This document shows positions 1 through 9,856 of a stretch of DNA of 64,000 bases, in pieces. Every line of letters starts with the position of its first letter. The first letter of the stretch is position 1. Source of the DNA: Mycoplasma phocoenae (GTDB taxonomy: Bacteria > Bacillota_I > Bacilli_A > Mycoplasmatales > Metamycoplasmataceae); the NCBI RefSeq assembly GCF_012934855.1, contig NZ_CP051481.1:1-64000 (forward strand). Reading direction: 5' to 3'. Position numbers and translations under genes: made by a program. The notes under the pieces were generated by a model. It had not been told where the DNA came from, did no database searches, and worked only from the letters and a program-made list of their open reading frames with translations.

Positions 1-135
1 TTTTTCTGTGTTTTCAGCTGGTTTTTCTTTATCTTTTTTAGGTTCTTCATTTGTTCCACATGAAACAGCAATAACTGGTGCTAAAGCTGTTGTAGCAACA
101 GATAAAATGCTTAATAGTTTAAATTTTTTTGTCAT
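1..135 (-). CDS. Surface lipoprotein, N-terminal part only (gene runs off the left edge)
   Basis: The ATG is at 133-135 on the minus strand and 45 codons are visible before the window ends. The product begins with a basic n-region (MTKKFK), a hydrophobic stretch and the lipobox AVSC at residues 23-26, so Cys26 should be lipidated and the protein anchored outside the membrane. After the Cys comes a charged Lys/Glu/Pro-rich linker, typical of mycoplasma surface lipoproteins. A plausible ribosome site (AAAGGGAGTT) lies just upstream. The function cannot be told because the mature protein is missing. Confidence 0.85.
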   Translation of the reverse strand, partial: MTKKFKLLSILSVATTALAPVIAVSCGTNEEPKKDKEKPAENTEK

Positions 136-172
136 TTTAACTCCCTTTATTGTTATTATTCTTAGTTAATTT

Positions 173-235
173 ACTTATAGTAAACTTTGATAATTTCGAA
201 GTCTTGACCTTATTACTATAAGTTAAAGAATTATA
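173..235 (-). promoter_or_regulatory. Lipoprotein promoter -10 and 5'UTR inverted repeat
   Basis: On the minus strand a TATAAT lies at 230-235, leaving a leader of roughly 85-90 nt. The leader holds a perfect 11-bp inverted repeat (arms 173-183 and 213-223; ACTTATAGTAA and its complement) about 40 nt before the start codon. The loop of 29 nt contains a smaller ACTT/AAGT pairing. No T-run follows, so it is not a terminator; it may be an mRNA-stability or regulatory hairpin. The -35 region has no clear consensus. Confidence 0.4.
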
Positions 236-313
236 ATGTATCATGCAAAAAAGATTTAAAAAAAAAATTCACACACAATAAATTCATTTTTTATTTACCT
301 GCGTGTAAATTAT

Positions 314-1093
314 TTAATTAAAAAACTCATTTTTAATCTCTTGGTATAATTTTATGAATTGATTCAATGACAATTCTTGAGCTCTAACATTGCTTTTGAA
401 GTTCATTTTTTCAAAAATTAATCATATCTGTTCCTTATTGTATTTATTTAAGAGATTATTAATTAATGTTTTTCTTCGCTGAGCAAAACATAGTTTTACA
501 AACTCTAAAAAATCTTTATCATCCATTTCTTGCTTTTTATTAAATTCAAATAATACAACAGATGAAAAAACTTTAGGAGCTGGTTCAAAACACTGAGGTG
601 ATACATCAAATAGTTTTTTTACATTTGCAAAATATTGACTTGTGACACTTAATTTAGAATAATTACTTGTGTTTGCTTTTGCAATAATGCGATCCGCAAC
701 TTCTTTTTGCATCATAATAATCGCTTTAGAAAATTTATTTCTATTTATAAATACTTTAAACAAAATATCACTTGTAATGTAATAAGGTATATTGGCAACT
801 AAAACACTATTTTCTTTTACTTCTTCTAATGAACAAAGTAAAAAATCTTTGTGAATTAATACAAAATTGGGATTATTGATTTTTACATTTAAAATATTAA
901 TCATATCTTTATCTATTTCATAGGCTGTAAGAGATTTCGCTTTTGAAGCTAATTTAGTTGTTAAAGCACCTTGACCAGGCCCAACTTCCACAACATCTCG
1001 ATCTTCAATATTGGCATGGTTAATAATTTGGTCGATTATCGAAAGATCTTTTAAAAAATTTTGACCTAATGATTTTTTGGCTTTAATCGACAT
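314..1093 (-). CDS. rsmA: 16S rRNA (adenine1518-N6/adenine1519-N6)-dimethyltransferase RsmA (KsgA)
   Basis: A 259-residue protein, normal for the family, that dimethylates two adjacent adenines in the 3' hairpin of 16S rRNA during 30S assembly, using SAM. Visible motifs are KSLGQNFLKD near the N-terminus, the SAM-binding VEVGPGQGALT around residue 36 and the catalytic NIPYYI around residue 100. An in-frame TGA at 422-424 is Trp; the real stop is TAA at 314-316. The start lies inside the end of tatD (11-bp overlap), so the two are translationally coupled, a neighbour pair common in Firmicutes and mycoplasmas. Confidence 0.95.
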
Positions 1094-1853
1094 AAACTTT
1101 AAATACCTTTTCGATATTTTTTTGGATTTGTTTTAAAAGTGTATTTTCGCTTACATTTTTAATCGCAGCAATAAATTTTGTTGTATGACAAACATATGGG
1201 CTTATGTTGGGCTTACCTCTTAAAGGCACCGGAGTTAAATAAGGAGTATCAGTTTCGGTAAAAATTCTATCAATTGGTATATTTTTTACTGCTTCTTGTG
1301 TATTTTTACCATTTTTAAAAGTAACCACGCCCGATATAGAAAAATAAATATTGGGATATTGTAATAGTATTTCAACATCCTGAGCATCACCAGCAAATGA
1401 ATGAAAAATAAAATCCGTGTTTTTATATTGTTCTTCAGTTACTAATTTAATTGCATCTTCCATTGCATCACGAATATGTAACATTACCGGGATGTTTCGT
1501 TTTTGAGCTACTTTTATTTGTTCTCTTAATGAAATTTTTTGCTCTTCAGGTGATGGTGTATCATCGTAATGATAATCCAACCCAACTTCCCCAATAGCAA
1601 TAACTTCGTCAGTCATTATTTTTTCTAAGGCAATACCATCATCCATGCCGTTTGATTCATTCGGGTGAATTCCAACAATAGGGTATGTATTTTTAAAATA
1701 TTTAGTGGTTTCAATTACTTCTTTGGATGTTTCAATATTAGTTCCTACAATAAACATTAATTTCATATTATCATCAAATCATTCTTGAATAGTCTCGATA
1801 GGTTGTTCGTAATATTCTTTAAATGGGTGAGTATGTATATCAAAATATTTCAT
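1083..1853 (-). CDS. tatD: TatD-family metal-dependent DNase/hydrolase
   Basis: A 256-residue TIM-barrel amidohydrolase-fold protein. The start at 1853 gives MKYFDIHTHPFKEYY, with the metal-binding HTH motif; Glu in GEVGLDYHYD, His in MLHIRDA, His in FHSFAGD and Asp in TETDTPYLTP complete the ligand set. TatD proteins are 3'-5' exonucleases and possibly D-aminoacyl-tRNA or other hydrolases; the cellular substrate here is unknown. A strong ribosome site (AAGGAGA) precedes the ATG. One internal Trp is encoded by TGA near 1768-1780. First gene of a tatD-rsmA operon. Confidence 0.93.
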
Positions 1854-1942
1854 ATGTCTCCTTAATTTTTGTCTTAATATATTTATAATATTTAAAACAA
1901 TTATAATAATTAAAAAATTAAATATTTATTTTTAGGAGATAT

Positions 1943-3307
1943 ATGAACAAAATAATAAAATATAATCAATCAGCCACTGAATTTAATGAAATGATTCAAC
2001 ACATTGCTAATACATGTGAAATTCCTTCAATATCAATAACGAATCTTGAGGCCAAATATCCTTTCGGCGAAGAAGTTGATAAGGTTTTAGAATATGTTTT
2101 AAATTTATCAAATAAATTCAATTTTAAAACCTACAAAGATCCGCAAAATCGTTATGGATATGCCGAAATTGGTGATGGTAAAAAAATAATTGGAATATTG
2201 TGTCATTTAGATGTTGTCCCAAGTGGTGATGATTCACAATGAGAAAGCGCTGCGTTTAAACCTCTAATAAAAGATAATGAAATTTTTGGTAGAGGAACAT
2301 TAGATGATAAGGGTCCGACAATAATTAACTTATACGCAATGAAATATATATTGGACAATAATCTACTTTCAGATGAATATACAATAAGAATTGTCTTTGG
2401 TTTAAGTGAAGAAACAACAATGGAATCAATGAAATTTTATTTAGCAGATTTCGGATATCCTGACTACGCTTACACTCCCGATGGTGAATGACCACTGATT
2501 TTTGCAGAAAAATTAATCTTTGACTATGATTTAATTTTTCCAACATATAATGACTATAAATTAACAGCTGGAGAAGTATATAATCAAATACCAGATGCAC
2601 TTATTGTTGAAACCACTGAAACTGGAGAATTAATCAAACTTTTTAATAAAGATGATGTGGAACAAATCAATGAAAATAAATTTATTGTAAGGGGAGTAGC
2701 CGGGCACGGTTCAACACCATTTGCCGGTGATAACGCAATATTAAAATTTGTTAAAACATTAGTTGAATCAAACACAAAATACTTAGAAAATGATTTTTTT
2801 AAATTTATATATACCAATTTTAAAAACAATGATTTTTCAATGCCATTAGTATTTAAAAATTATGCTGATGAAAGTGGGGAGTTAACATCAAATCCAGCAT
2901 TTATCAGAATGAAAAATTCTAGAATTAGCATTGGCTTTGATATGCGTGTGCCAGTACTAAAACATAAAGACGATGTTGAAAAAGATTTATTGGATTATAT
3001 GAATATTAATTCATATGATTATCAGTTTAATATGGTCGGATCGAAAAACGCTAAATACATTTCAACAAAATCTATGTTAGTCGAAACATTAATGCAAGTT
3101 TACTGAGATGTTACTCAAAAACACAGTGAAAAACCAATTGCAATTGGTGGGGGAACTTATGCTAGAACATTTGAAGAATGCGTTGCCTTTGGTGCGACTA
3201 CAAAAATGGAACTTATGCATGCGCCAAATGAAAGATTTACATTTGACGAAATAAAAGAAGATTTACAAATTTATATTAATGCTTTAATTAAGCTACAAGA
3301 AATATAG
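1943..3307 (+). CDS. pepV: M20 family dipeptidase (PepV-like)
   Basis: A 454-residue zinc peptidase of the M20 family, probably a cytoplasmic dipeptidase that finishes degradation of imported peptides. Metal and catalytic motifs are visible: CHLDVVPSGDD (His ligand and Asp), GRGTLDDKGP (bridging Asp) and SEETTMES (catalytic Glu pair), plus the C-terminal GGGTYARTF and MHAPNE (His ligand). The lid domain lies between about residues 190 and 330. Start chosen by the AGGAGAT site 6 nt upstream. Several Trp codons are TGA. It is transcribed alone, divergent from tatD, and followed by a strong hairpin terminator. Confidence 0.9.
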
Positions 3308-3315
3308 ATTTACTC

Positions 3316-3359
3316 AAAAAACAGCGCGTTTTTATACTAATAAAACGGGCTGTTTTTTG
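3316..3359 (+). terminator. Rho-independent terminator after pepV
   Basis: A long stem, AAAAAACAGC-G-CGTTTT with AAAACG-G-GCTGTTTTTT, around an A/T-rich loop, ending in a T-run. It starts 8 nt after the pepV stop and separates it from secA. Confidence 0.85.
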
Positions 3360-3424
3360 TTTAAAACTTTTATTTAATTAATTAAATAAAAAATTAAAAG
3401 TACATAATATAGTAAAATTCTTTT

Positions 3425-6112
3425 ATGCAAACACTTTTTAAAAACAAAAAACAAAATAAAAATGTGTCGGAAAATAATAACAAAGAATACGTTATTCCGG
3501 TACGTAAAGAAGAAAAAGATAAATGATATAAATGAAATTTCAAAAGTACAGAAATGCGGATTGCATACAATACTTTGTACGAAATTAATGCTTTTGAAAA
3601 ATATATTTCACCTTTAACTGATGAACAATTAAAGGCAAAAACACAGGAGTTTAAAGATAGATTAAATAAGGGCGAGTTATTAGAAGATATTCGTTCTGAA
3701 GCTTTTGCAGTATCTCGTGAAGCAACAAAAAGAGTTTTAGGAAAAAGACCATTTGATGTGCAAATGATTGGTGGGGTAATTTTAGATCTTGGTTCAGTTG
3801 CGGAAATGAAAACTGGGGAAGGTAAAACAATAACATCGATAGCGCCAGTATATTTAAATGCATTGACAGGTGAAAACGTTATTGTTTCAACAGTTAATGA
3901 GTATTTGGCCGAACGTGATGCTGAAGAAATGGGACAAGTATTCAATTGATTAGGATTGAGTGTAGGTGTTAATAAAGCTCAAATGGCAACTAATTTAAAA
4001 CGTGAAGCTTATAACTGTGATATTACTTATTCAATTCACTCAGAGCTTGGTTTTGATTACTTAAGAGATAATATGGTAATGTCTAAAGAGGAAAAAGTTC
4101 AAAGAGGATTAAATTTTATTCTATTAGATGAAGTTGACTCAATATTAATCGATGAAGCTAAAACTCCTTTGATTATTTCTGGTGGAGATGGGTTTGATAG
4201 CAATTTATATTCAACCGCGGATTTATTTGTTAGAACATTAGACGAAGAAGATTATTACATTGATGAAGAGTCCAAAAGTGTATATTTAACTGATGAAGGT
4301 ATTTCGAAAGCTAATATATATTTTGGTTTCTCGAACTTGTATAACATTGAAAACTCAGAACTAGTTCATAGAATTCAAAATGCATTAAGAGCTCATAAAG
4401 TTATGAAGTTAGATGTTGAATACATTGTTTTAGAAGACAAAATTGAACTGGTTGACTCATTTACAGGACGTGTAATGGAAGGTCGTGCTTATTCAGAAGG
4501 GCTACAACAAGCTATTCAAGCAAAAGAAAGAATTGAAATTGAATCAGAAACAAAAACATTAGCAACAATAACTTACCAAAACTTTTTCCGTTTATTTAAA
4601 AAACTAAGTGGTATGACCGGTACTGCTAAAACTGAAGAAAAAGAATTTATTGATATTTATAATATGCGTGTGAACGTGGTGCCAACTAATAAACCGATAA
4701 AACGTTTTGACGATTTAGATGAAATTTATGTTGATACTCATTCGAAATATATGGCTATTGTAAAAGAAGTAAAACATGTATATGAAACCAGAAAACAGCC
4801 GATATTAATCGGTACTGCTCAAGTTGAAGATTCAGAAAGACTGCACGAATACTTATTCAAAGCTAATATTCCGCACACTGTTTTAAATGCTAAACAAAAT
4901 GCTGAAGAAGCTAATATAATTGCAAGGGCTGGACAACTGGGAGCCATAACTATTGCAACAAACATGGCTGGACGTGGTACTGACATTAAACCTTCCGAAG
5001 AAGCTAAAAAAGCAGGTGGATTATATGTGCTTGGAACTGATAAAGCTGAAAGCCGTCGTATTGATAATCAATTGAAGGGTCGTTCAGGACGTCAAGGGGA
5101 TGTTGGTTACACAAAATTCTTTTTATCTTTAGATGATCAATTGATACTACGTTTTTCAGTTCAAGATCAATGAAAAGAAATGTTTAAAGATTCAGGTAAT
5201 GCTCCAATCAAGGGTAACACAATAAGAAAAGCATTCTTAAGAGCTCAAAAGAAAATTGAAGGATTCAATTACGATAATCGTAAAAGTGTTTTAAACTATG
5301 ATGACGTTATTCGTCAACAACGTGATTTAATATATCAACAACGTGATTGAATATTAGAACGTGAAGATCTAGGGGAAATAATTAATAAAATGATTATTTC
5401 AGCAACTAAACAAATTGTTAATAATGATTACTTCACATTGAAAAACAATACATTAGATTATGTTAAATTCATTAAATACTTAAATGAGTCGTGATTAACA
5501 ATCACAGATTATAGATTCACTATTGAAGAAGTATCGAAATTTGATAAAGTCGAGTTAATAGAATATATATCAAAAGTATTTATTGACGAATATGAAAAAT
5601 TAAGAGAAATTTTTATCGATAAGTACGGTGTTTCTTCTTTAGTAATTTCGGAAAGAAGAATTATACTAAGTGTGTTCGATGCCGCATGACAAGATCACAT
5701 CAATACAATGGATAAATTACGTCAATCATCAAACTTAGTACAATATTCTCAAAAAAATCCATATCAAGTTTACACTCAAGAGGGTTCAAAACGTTTTGCA
5801 GAGTTAACTGACAGAATTGCTACTGAAAGTGTTGTTAATTTATTAAACAATCCAGAATGTGTGAAAACAACTCAACAAACTAATTCAGAAATGACACAAG
5901 AAGATATTGAAGAATTAAGAAATCGTAAGGCGATGATTGATTCAATGATTATCGAACAAGCAGAAATTGTTCGTAATGATGGATATGATGAAGATACAAT
6001 ATTGTTGATTTTAAATAAAATGAAATCGACATTGTATGAACAATTCGGATTTACGTTTACTGAAGATGATTTATTAAAAGTAATTCCTAATTCTAACGAA
6101 AACAACGAATAA
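3425..6112 (+). CDS. secA: Protein translocase ATPase SecA
   Basis: An 895-residue preprotein translocase motor that drives secreted proteins and lipoproteins through SecYEG. The Walker A motif is in [10 protein letters not shown], Walker B in [13 protein letters not shown], and motif VI in [13 protein letters not shown]. The C-terminus ends in an acidic Asn/Glu tail with no CxCx-type zinc-binding domain, consistent with mycoplasmas, which lack SecB. Four or more Trp codons are TGA. The ATG at 3425 extends the N-terminus 43 residues before the conserved [16 protein letters not shown] region; there is no Shine-Dalgarno, and A/T-rich -10-like sequences lie just upstream (3405-3418). Confidence 0.97.
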
Positions 6113-6123
6113 CAAAATTTTTA

Positions 6124-6147
6124 GGCACTAACAAAGTGTCTTTTTTT
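6124..6147 (+). terminator. Terminator after secA
   Basis: Six-base-pair stem GGCACT/AGTGTC (one G-U) with loop AACAA followed by seven T, 11 nt after the secA stop. Confidence 0.8.
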
Positions 6148-6169
6148 ATACCATAATAGTACTTTAATA

Positions 6170-6203
6170 AAAAATAACACCTTAATATTGGGTGTTATTT
6201 TTG
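6170..6203. terminator. Bidirectional terminator between secA and the MATE gene
   Basis: Stem AAAAATAACACC/GGTGTTATTTTT with a 9-nt loop. A-run on one side and T-run on the other let it work on both strands; it lies just downstream of the convergent MATE gene stop. Confidence 0.75.
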
Positions 6204-6220
6204 TTATTGTAAAATTTCTT

Positions 6221-7714
6221 TTAAAACTTTTTAGCGTATTTGTGTCATGTTTTACGATTTCAACGATCCATGTATACTATTGACCTTATTAATGGATCAG
6301 TAATTAAACTGATAAAGACCATAACAAAAGTGGTGGGTGCATCTCATATACCTTTACCATGGTTGAATCCTAAATCAACAACAATATGCACTAACGAAAC
6401 TTGTACAGCCATCATTGTAAATAAAGAAATAATGATTGGTGTTCAAATATCATTTGAACTTCACAAAGCTCTTAATATTGTTAAATTAGCAGTATCAACA
6501 ACAATTCTGATCATACTAATAAACATTATTCAATAACCGATTTTATTTATTGTGCTAGTATCAATTTGATAAATTTTTAACAATGGGTATGTAAGTGCTA
6601 CCAAAATCATCCCAGACAATATTGAGAAATATATACCAACAACAAATAATTGTCATCCTAAATGGAACGCTCTTTCTTTATCGTTTTTACCAATTTCAAT
6701 ACCAATCAATACGTTTGTAACAGCACCTAAAGCTGAATTAAATGCCGTGATAATAGAAGTGATCATAATCAATGCTCGATACATGCCAATGTAATTATCC
6801 CCTAATTCCCCTTTGCTTACTGCAGAAGATATTAAAAATTGACTTACTGATCAAACTCCATATTCTAAAGCAATCGGTGTTCCTAGCATTATTGTTTGTT
6901 TTGCATATTTTCAATTGAAAGTTTGCGTAAATGATGTTGGATTTTTTTTGAATATAAAATGATTACAAAATACATAGTTAATAATAAGTTGAACCACAGA
7001 CCCCAAAGTATAATCAAGAGCAGTTAACATAATTGGATTATATTTTCCAAACCCGAATAATAATGTGTACATTCATACAATAGCAAAAATGTTTCCAATA
7101 ATTGCTCCTATAACAGCAATTTTGTTTTTTTTGATTGACTGAAGCGCGGCTGCAAATACTTGGGCTATTGAATATGAAAATAATCAAAATAACATACATC
7201 TTAAATATTTAGTAGTTAACTCTAATTCACTATTGTTTAATACATTACCTTTGGCATCGAGAATTTTAATTGAATCTTTACTTCCCATAGCTTGCAGCAA
7301 AATTGGACTTGCGAATCACATAGCTATAAAAAATATTAATGCAATTAAAAAATTAACATACACACCTGTTCAAATGACAATTGGTAATTCGTTTTCTCTT
7401 TTTTGCCCTATTAAATTCGAACATATAATTAATACTCCCGAAGATACTAAAGCGGGAATAAATGAAATTAAATTGTAAACAAGTATTACTTTAGCCATTG
7501 CATAAAAATAAGTACCTACATATTGACCTGTGCTTTCGTGTTGCACAATTAAATATCAGTTTACACTCAATGAACCGACTATTGTAGCAATTACATTAAT
7601 TAAAATCTGAAAAAATATAGGTAAAGTTAACTTAGTTATATTTTTAAAATCTTTAGGTAATAAAAATTCTTTTCATGTTTTTACACCAAATTTTTCTTTT
7701 AACATACTATTCAT
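6221..7714 (-). CDS. MATE-family multidrug/toxin efflux transporter
   Basis: A 497-residue integral membrane protein with about 12 hydrophobic segments arranged as two halves. It fits the MATE exporters, which expel organic cations or drugs using a proton or sodium gradient: an N-terminal segment starting KLTLPIFFQILINVIATIVGSLSVNW, later AALQSIKKNKIAVIGAIIGNIFAIVW, and a second half TIMLGTPIALEYGVWSV. Eight or more Trp codons are TGA, so only fragments appear under the standard code. The start at 7714 has no Shine-Dalgarno; TACAAT sits 8 nt upstream. Substrate unknown. A second MATE gene is at 53568-55334. Confidence 0.85.
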
Positions 7715-7745
7715 AATTTAATATTGTAAAGCTTTTATTTTTTTT

Positions 7746-8408
7746 TTAAATATAATTAGATTCTTTTATTAATTCAACTAATTCTTTAACAATTTTTCTT
7801 GAATATTTTAAACTGGCTTTTTGCTCATACATGTCAATACTTTGACTTAATAAAAAGATAGTTTCTAAGTATTTAATATCCATTGTAGCGTCGGCATGAT
7901 CGATACATAAAAAACCACCTTTATAAAAATTAAATTCAATTAGTTTGGTCTGAGCTTTACATTCAACACAACCCTTCATATAAGGTTTAATACCAAAACA
8001 TTCTAATGAACTAAATAATAAGTAAGCTAATAAAGAATAATCATTCCCTCATCCAAATTTATCTACAATGAGAAAAATATTTTTAACAAAATCGTATGAA
8101 TTATGTTTAATAATGTTTGCGATTTTTAATAAAATATTTGTTACATCAAAATCAGCTTTTAAAAAATTGTATTGCTTAATAAGCACAGCTTTTTTTAATT
8201 TAGATACTTTATTTTTTACTCTTGCTAAAAACATTTCGCATTCGACCATGTTAAGTAATTGCAATGCCACGCGATTTTTAGATTCGATCTTTCTTGTGCC
8301 TCTAGCTATAAAAGAAAGTGGGCCATTTAAAGTTAAAATAGTAATAACTTCGTCGTTATCTTGATAATCTATTTTATTTATTACTATACCTTGTAAAATA
8401 TTTTCCAT
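7746..8408 (-). CDS. recO: DNA repair protein RecO
   Basis: A 220-residue protein matching RecO: an N-terminal OB-fold (residues 1-80; GIVINKIDYQDNDEVITILT, then FIARGTRKIESKNRVALQLL), a helical middle, and a zinc-binding segment CVECKAQTKL...FLCIDHA near residue 145. RecO anneals SSB-coated DNA and with RecR loads RecA. Only three Cys plus a nearby Asp-His are visible rather than the usual four Cys. The ATG is 8 nt downstream of a TATAAT (8417-8422) and lacks a ribosome site, so the message is probably leaderless. One TGA Trp is near 8046. Confidence 0.85.
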
Positions 8409-8442
8409 ATATTCATATTATAGTAAGTTGATTAACAAAGAT

Positions 8443-8476
8443 GAAAAAAAGACTGATCATATACATCAGTCTTTTA
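8443..8476 (-). terminator. Terminator of the rplK-rplA operon
   Basis: Stem AAAAGACTGAT/ATCAGTCTTTT with a short loop; read on the minus strand it is followed by seven T. It lies 15 nt after the rplA stop. Confidence 0.85.
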
Positions 8477-8491
8477 TATTAAAGTAAATTA

Positions 8492-9181
8492 TTAGTCAAT
8501 TTTAATTTTTACTGAAGGACCCATTGTTGATGTAACTGTTAAGTTTAACATGTAAGCCCCTTTAACTGCGGCTGGTTTTAAACGTTTAATTGTTTGGATT
8601 AATACTTGTGCATTTTCAACTAATTGTTCTGTTGGCATTGAAACTTTTCCAATTAATGAATGAACGATACCTGCTTTTTCAGCACGGTAGTTTGCTTTAC
8701 CTTTTTTAAGTTCTTCAACTGCTTTAGCTGGAGTCATTGTTACTGTACCTGTTTTAGGGTTAGGCATTAAACCTTTTGGTCCAAGTTTTTTCCCGTATTT
8801 TCCTAAAACAACCATCATTTTTGGATCTGCTACAATAACATCAAAATCATATTTGTCAGCGTTTAATACTTCCGCTAATTCAGCTCCTGAGTAAACAAAG
8901 TCTGCTCCGGCTTCTTTAGATGCTTGTTGACTAGCAACATCATCTGTAGCAACTAAAACTCTAACTACTTTACCTGTACCGTGTGGTAACACAACAGCTC
9001 CACGTAATTGTTGATCAGCTTTACGTGTATCAATGTTTAATTTGATAGCTAATTCAACTGATGCGTCAAATTTGGTGTATGAAGCTTTTTTAGTTAATTC
9101 CATAGCTTCTTCTAATGTATAGATAGCTGTTTTATCAACTAATGAACGAGCTGCTTTTAAATTTTTAGAAATTTTTCTCAT
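8492..9181 (-). CDS. rplA: 50S ribosomal protein L1
   Basis: A 229-residue ribosomal protein forming the mobile L1 stalk, which guides deacylated tRNA out of the E site. Recognisable blocks are DASVELAIKLNIDTRKADQQ near residue 38, VVLPHGTGK, and GKLGPKGLMPNPKTGTV around residue 130. Its ATG overlaps the rplK stop by one base (TAATG), so the two are translationally coupled. L1 is a known translational repressor of this operon in other bacteria; see the rplK leader. Confidence 0.98.
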   Translation of the reverse strand: MRKISKNLKAARSLVDKTAIYTLEEAMELTKKASYTKFDASVELAIKLNIDTRKADQQLRGAVVLPHGTGKVVRVLVATDDVASQQASKEAGADFVYSGAELAEVLNADKYDFDVIVADPKMMVVLGKYGKKLGPKGLMPNPKTGTVTMTPAKAVEELKKGKANYRAEKAGIVHSLIGKVSMPTEQLVENAQVLIQTIKRLKPAAVKGAYMLNLTVTSTMGPSVKIKID

Positions 9182-9618
9182 TAGTTTGCTCCTCCATTCA
9201 AGTCATATCCTTCAACTTTAATTCCCATGTTTTTAGCTGTTCCAGCAACTTGTTTCATTGCTGATTCAACTGAATCACAGTTTAAGTCTGGTAATTTGTA
9301 TTCAGCGATTTCTTTTAATTGATCTACTGAGATTGTTGCAACAGTTGTTGTTTTTGAGTTAGCTGAACCTGATTTGATATTTGCAGCTTGTAGTAATTTG
9401 TATGATGCTGGTGAAGTATAAATTTTAAAATCAAATGATTTATCTTTGTATACTCAAATTTTAACAGGAACTGGTTCGCTCCCTCTATCTTTAGTTGCAT
9501 CATTAAATTGTTTTGTGAATTCAGGCATAACAATACCTAAACCTGCTAATGCTGGTCCTGGTTTTGCTTGACCTGCATTGAATTGTAATTTTGCAATTCT
9601 TACTAATTCTTTAGCCAT
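9181..9618 (-). CDS. rplK: 50S ribosomal protein L11
   Basis: A 145-residue protein of the GTPase-associated centre. The start at 9618 gives [20 protein letters not shown], preceded by GAAAGGAAAA; a longer in-frame reading up to 9684 is rejected because that stretch is the leader RNA. The conserved GPALAGLGI is visible, the C-terminal rRNA-binding domain ends in [17 protein letters not shown], and one TGA Trp follows PVPVKI. First gene of the rplK-rplA operon. Confidence 0.97.
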
Positions 9619-9636
9619 AATTTTTCCTTTCAAAAA

Positions 9637-9707
9637 GTGTGGTGCAAATGATTTACTTGTAAATCTCCCACTTGCTAGAGGCAATTCTAAATTGCGTATT
9701 GATTATA
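9637..9707 (-). promoter_or_regulatory. rplK promoter and candidate L1-binding autoregulatory leader
   Basis: TATAAT on the minus strand at 9702-9707 gives a leader of about 75 nt. It contains GUGGGAG (9665-9671) directly followed by the hairpin GAUUUA-CAAG-UAAAUC (9650-9665), and CCAC (9639-9642) that can close the helix with GUGG. GUGGGAG is the word found in the L1-binding region of 23S rRNA (helix 76 area), and L1 of other bacteria represses its own operon by binding such a mimic. The promoter and hairpin are seen; the regulatory role is inferred. Confidence 0.5.
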
Positions 9708-9763
9708 TCAAAATGTTCAAAAAAAGGTTTTAAAAAAAATAAAATGTTAAAACATTAAAAAAT

Positions 9764-9809
9764 AAAAAAAACGATTAGCAATAATTTTTACTTATTAAAA
9801 TCGTTTTTA
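9764..9809 (-). terminator. Terminator after uvrC
   Basis: Stem ACGATT/AATCGT (9771-9776 and 9799-9804) flanked by an A-run and T-run; on the minus strand eight T follow the stem. It lies about 50 nt after the uvrC stop and ends the uvrBAC operon before the rplK promoter region. Confidence 0.75.
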
Positions 9810-9856
9810 TAAATTATTTGTAAATGTAAATAATTACTTATAATGAATGTTTTTTG

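Noticed and set aside
6240-7478. Plus-strand open frames opposite the MATE gene
   Set aside because: They lack ribosome sites and family motifs and are the reverse complement of a membrane-protein gene.
9619-9684. Longer rplK protein starting at 9684
   Set aside because: The extra N-terminus is translated from the leader hairpin; L11 starts with MAKE and has a ribosome site at the shorter start.
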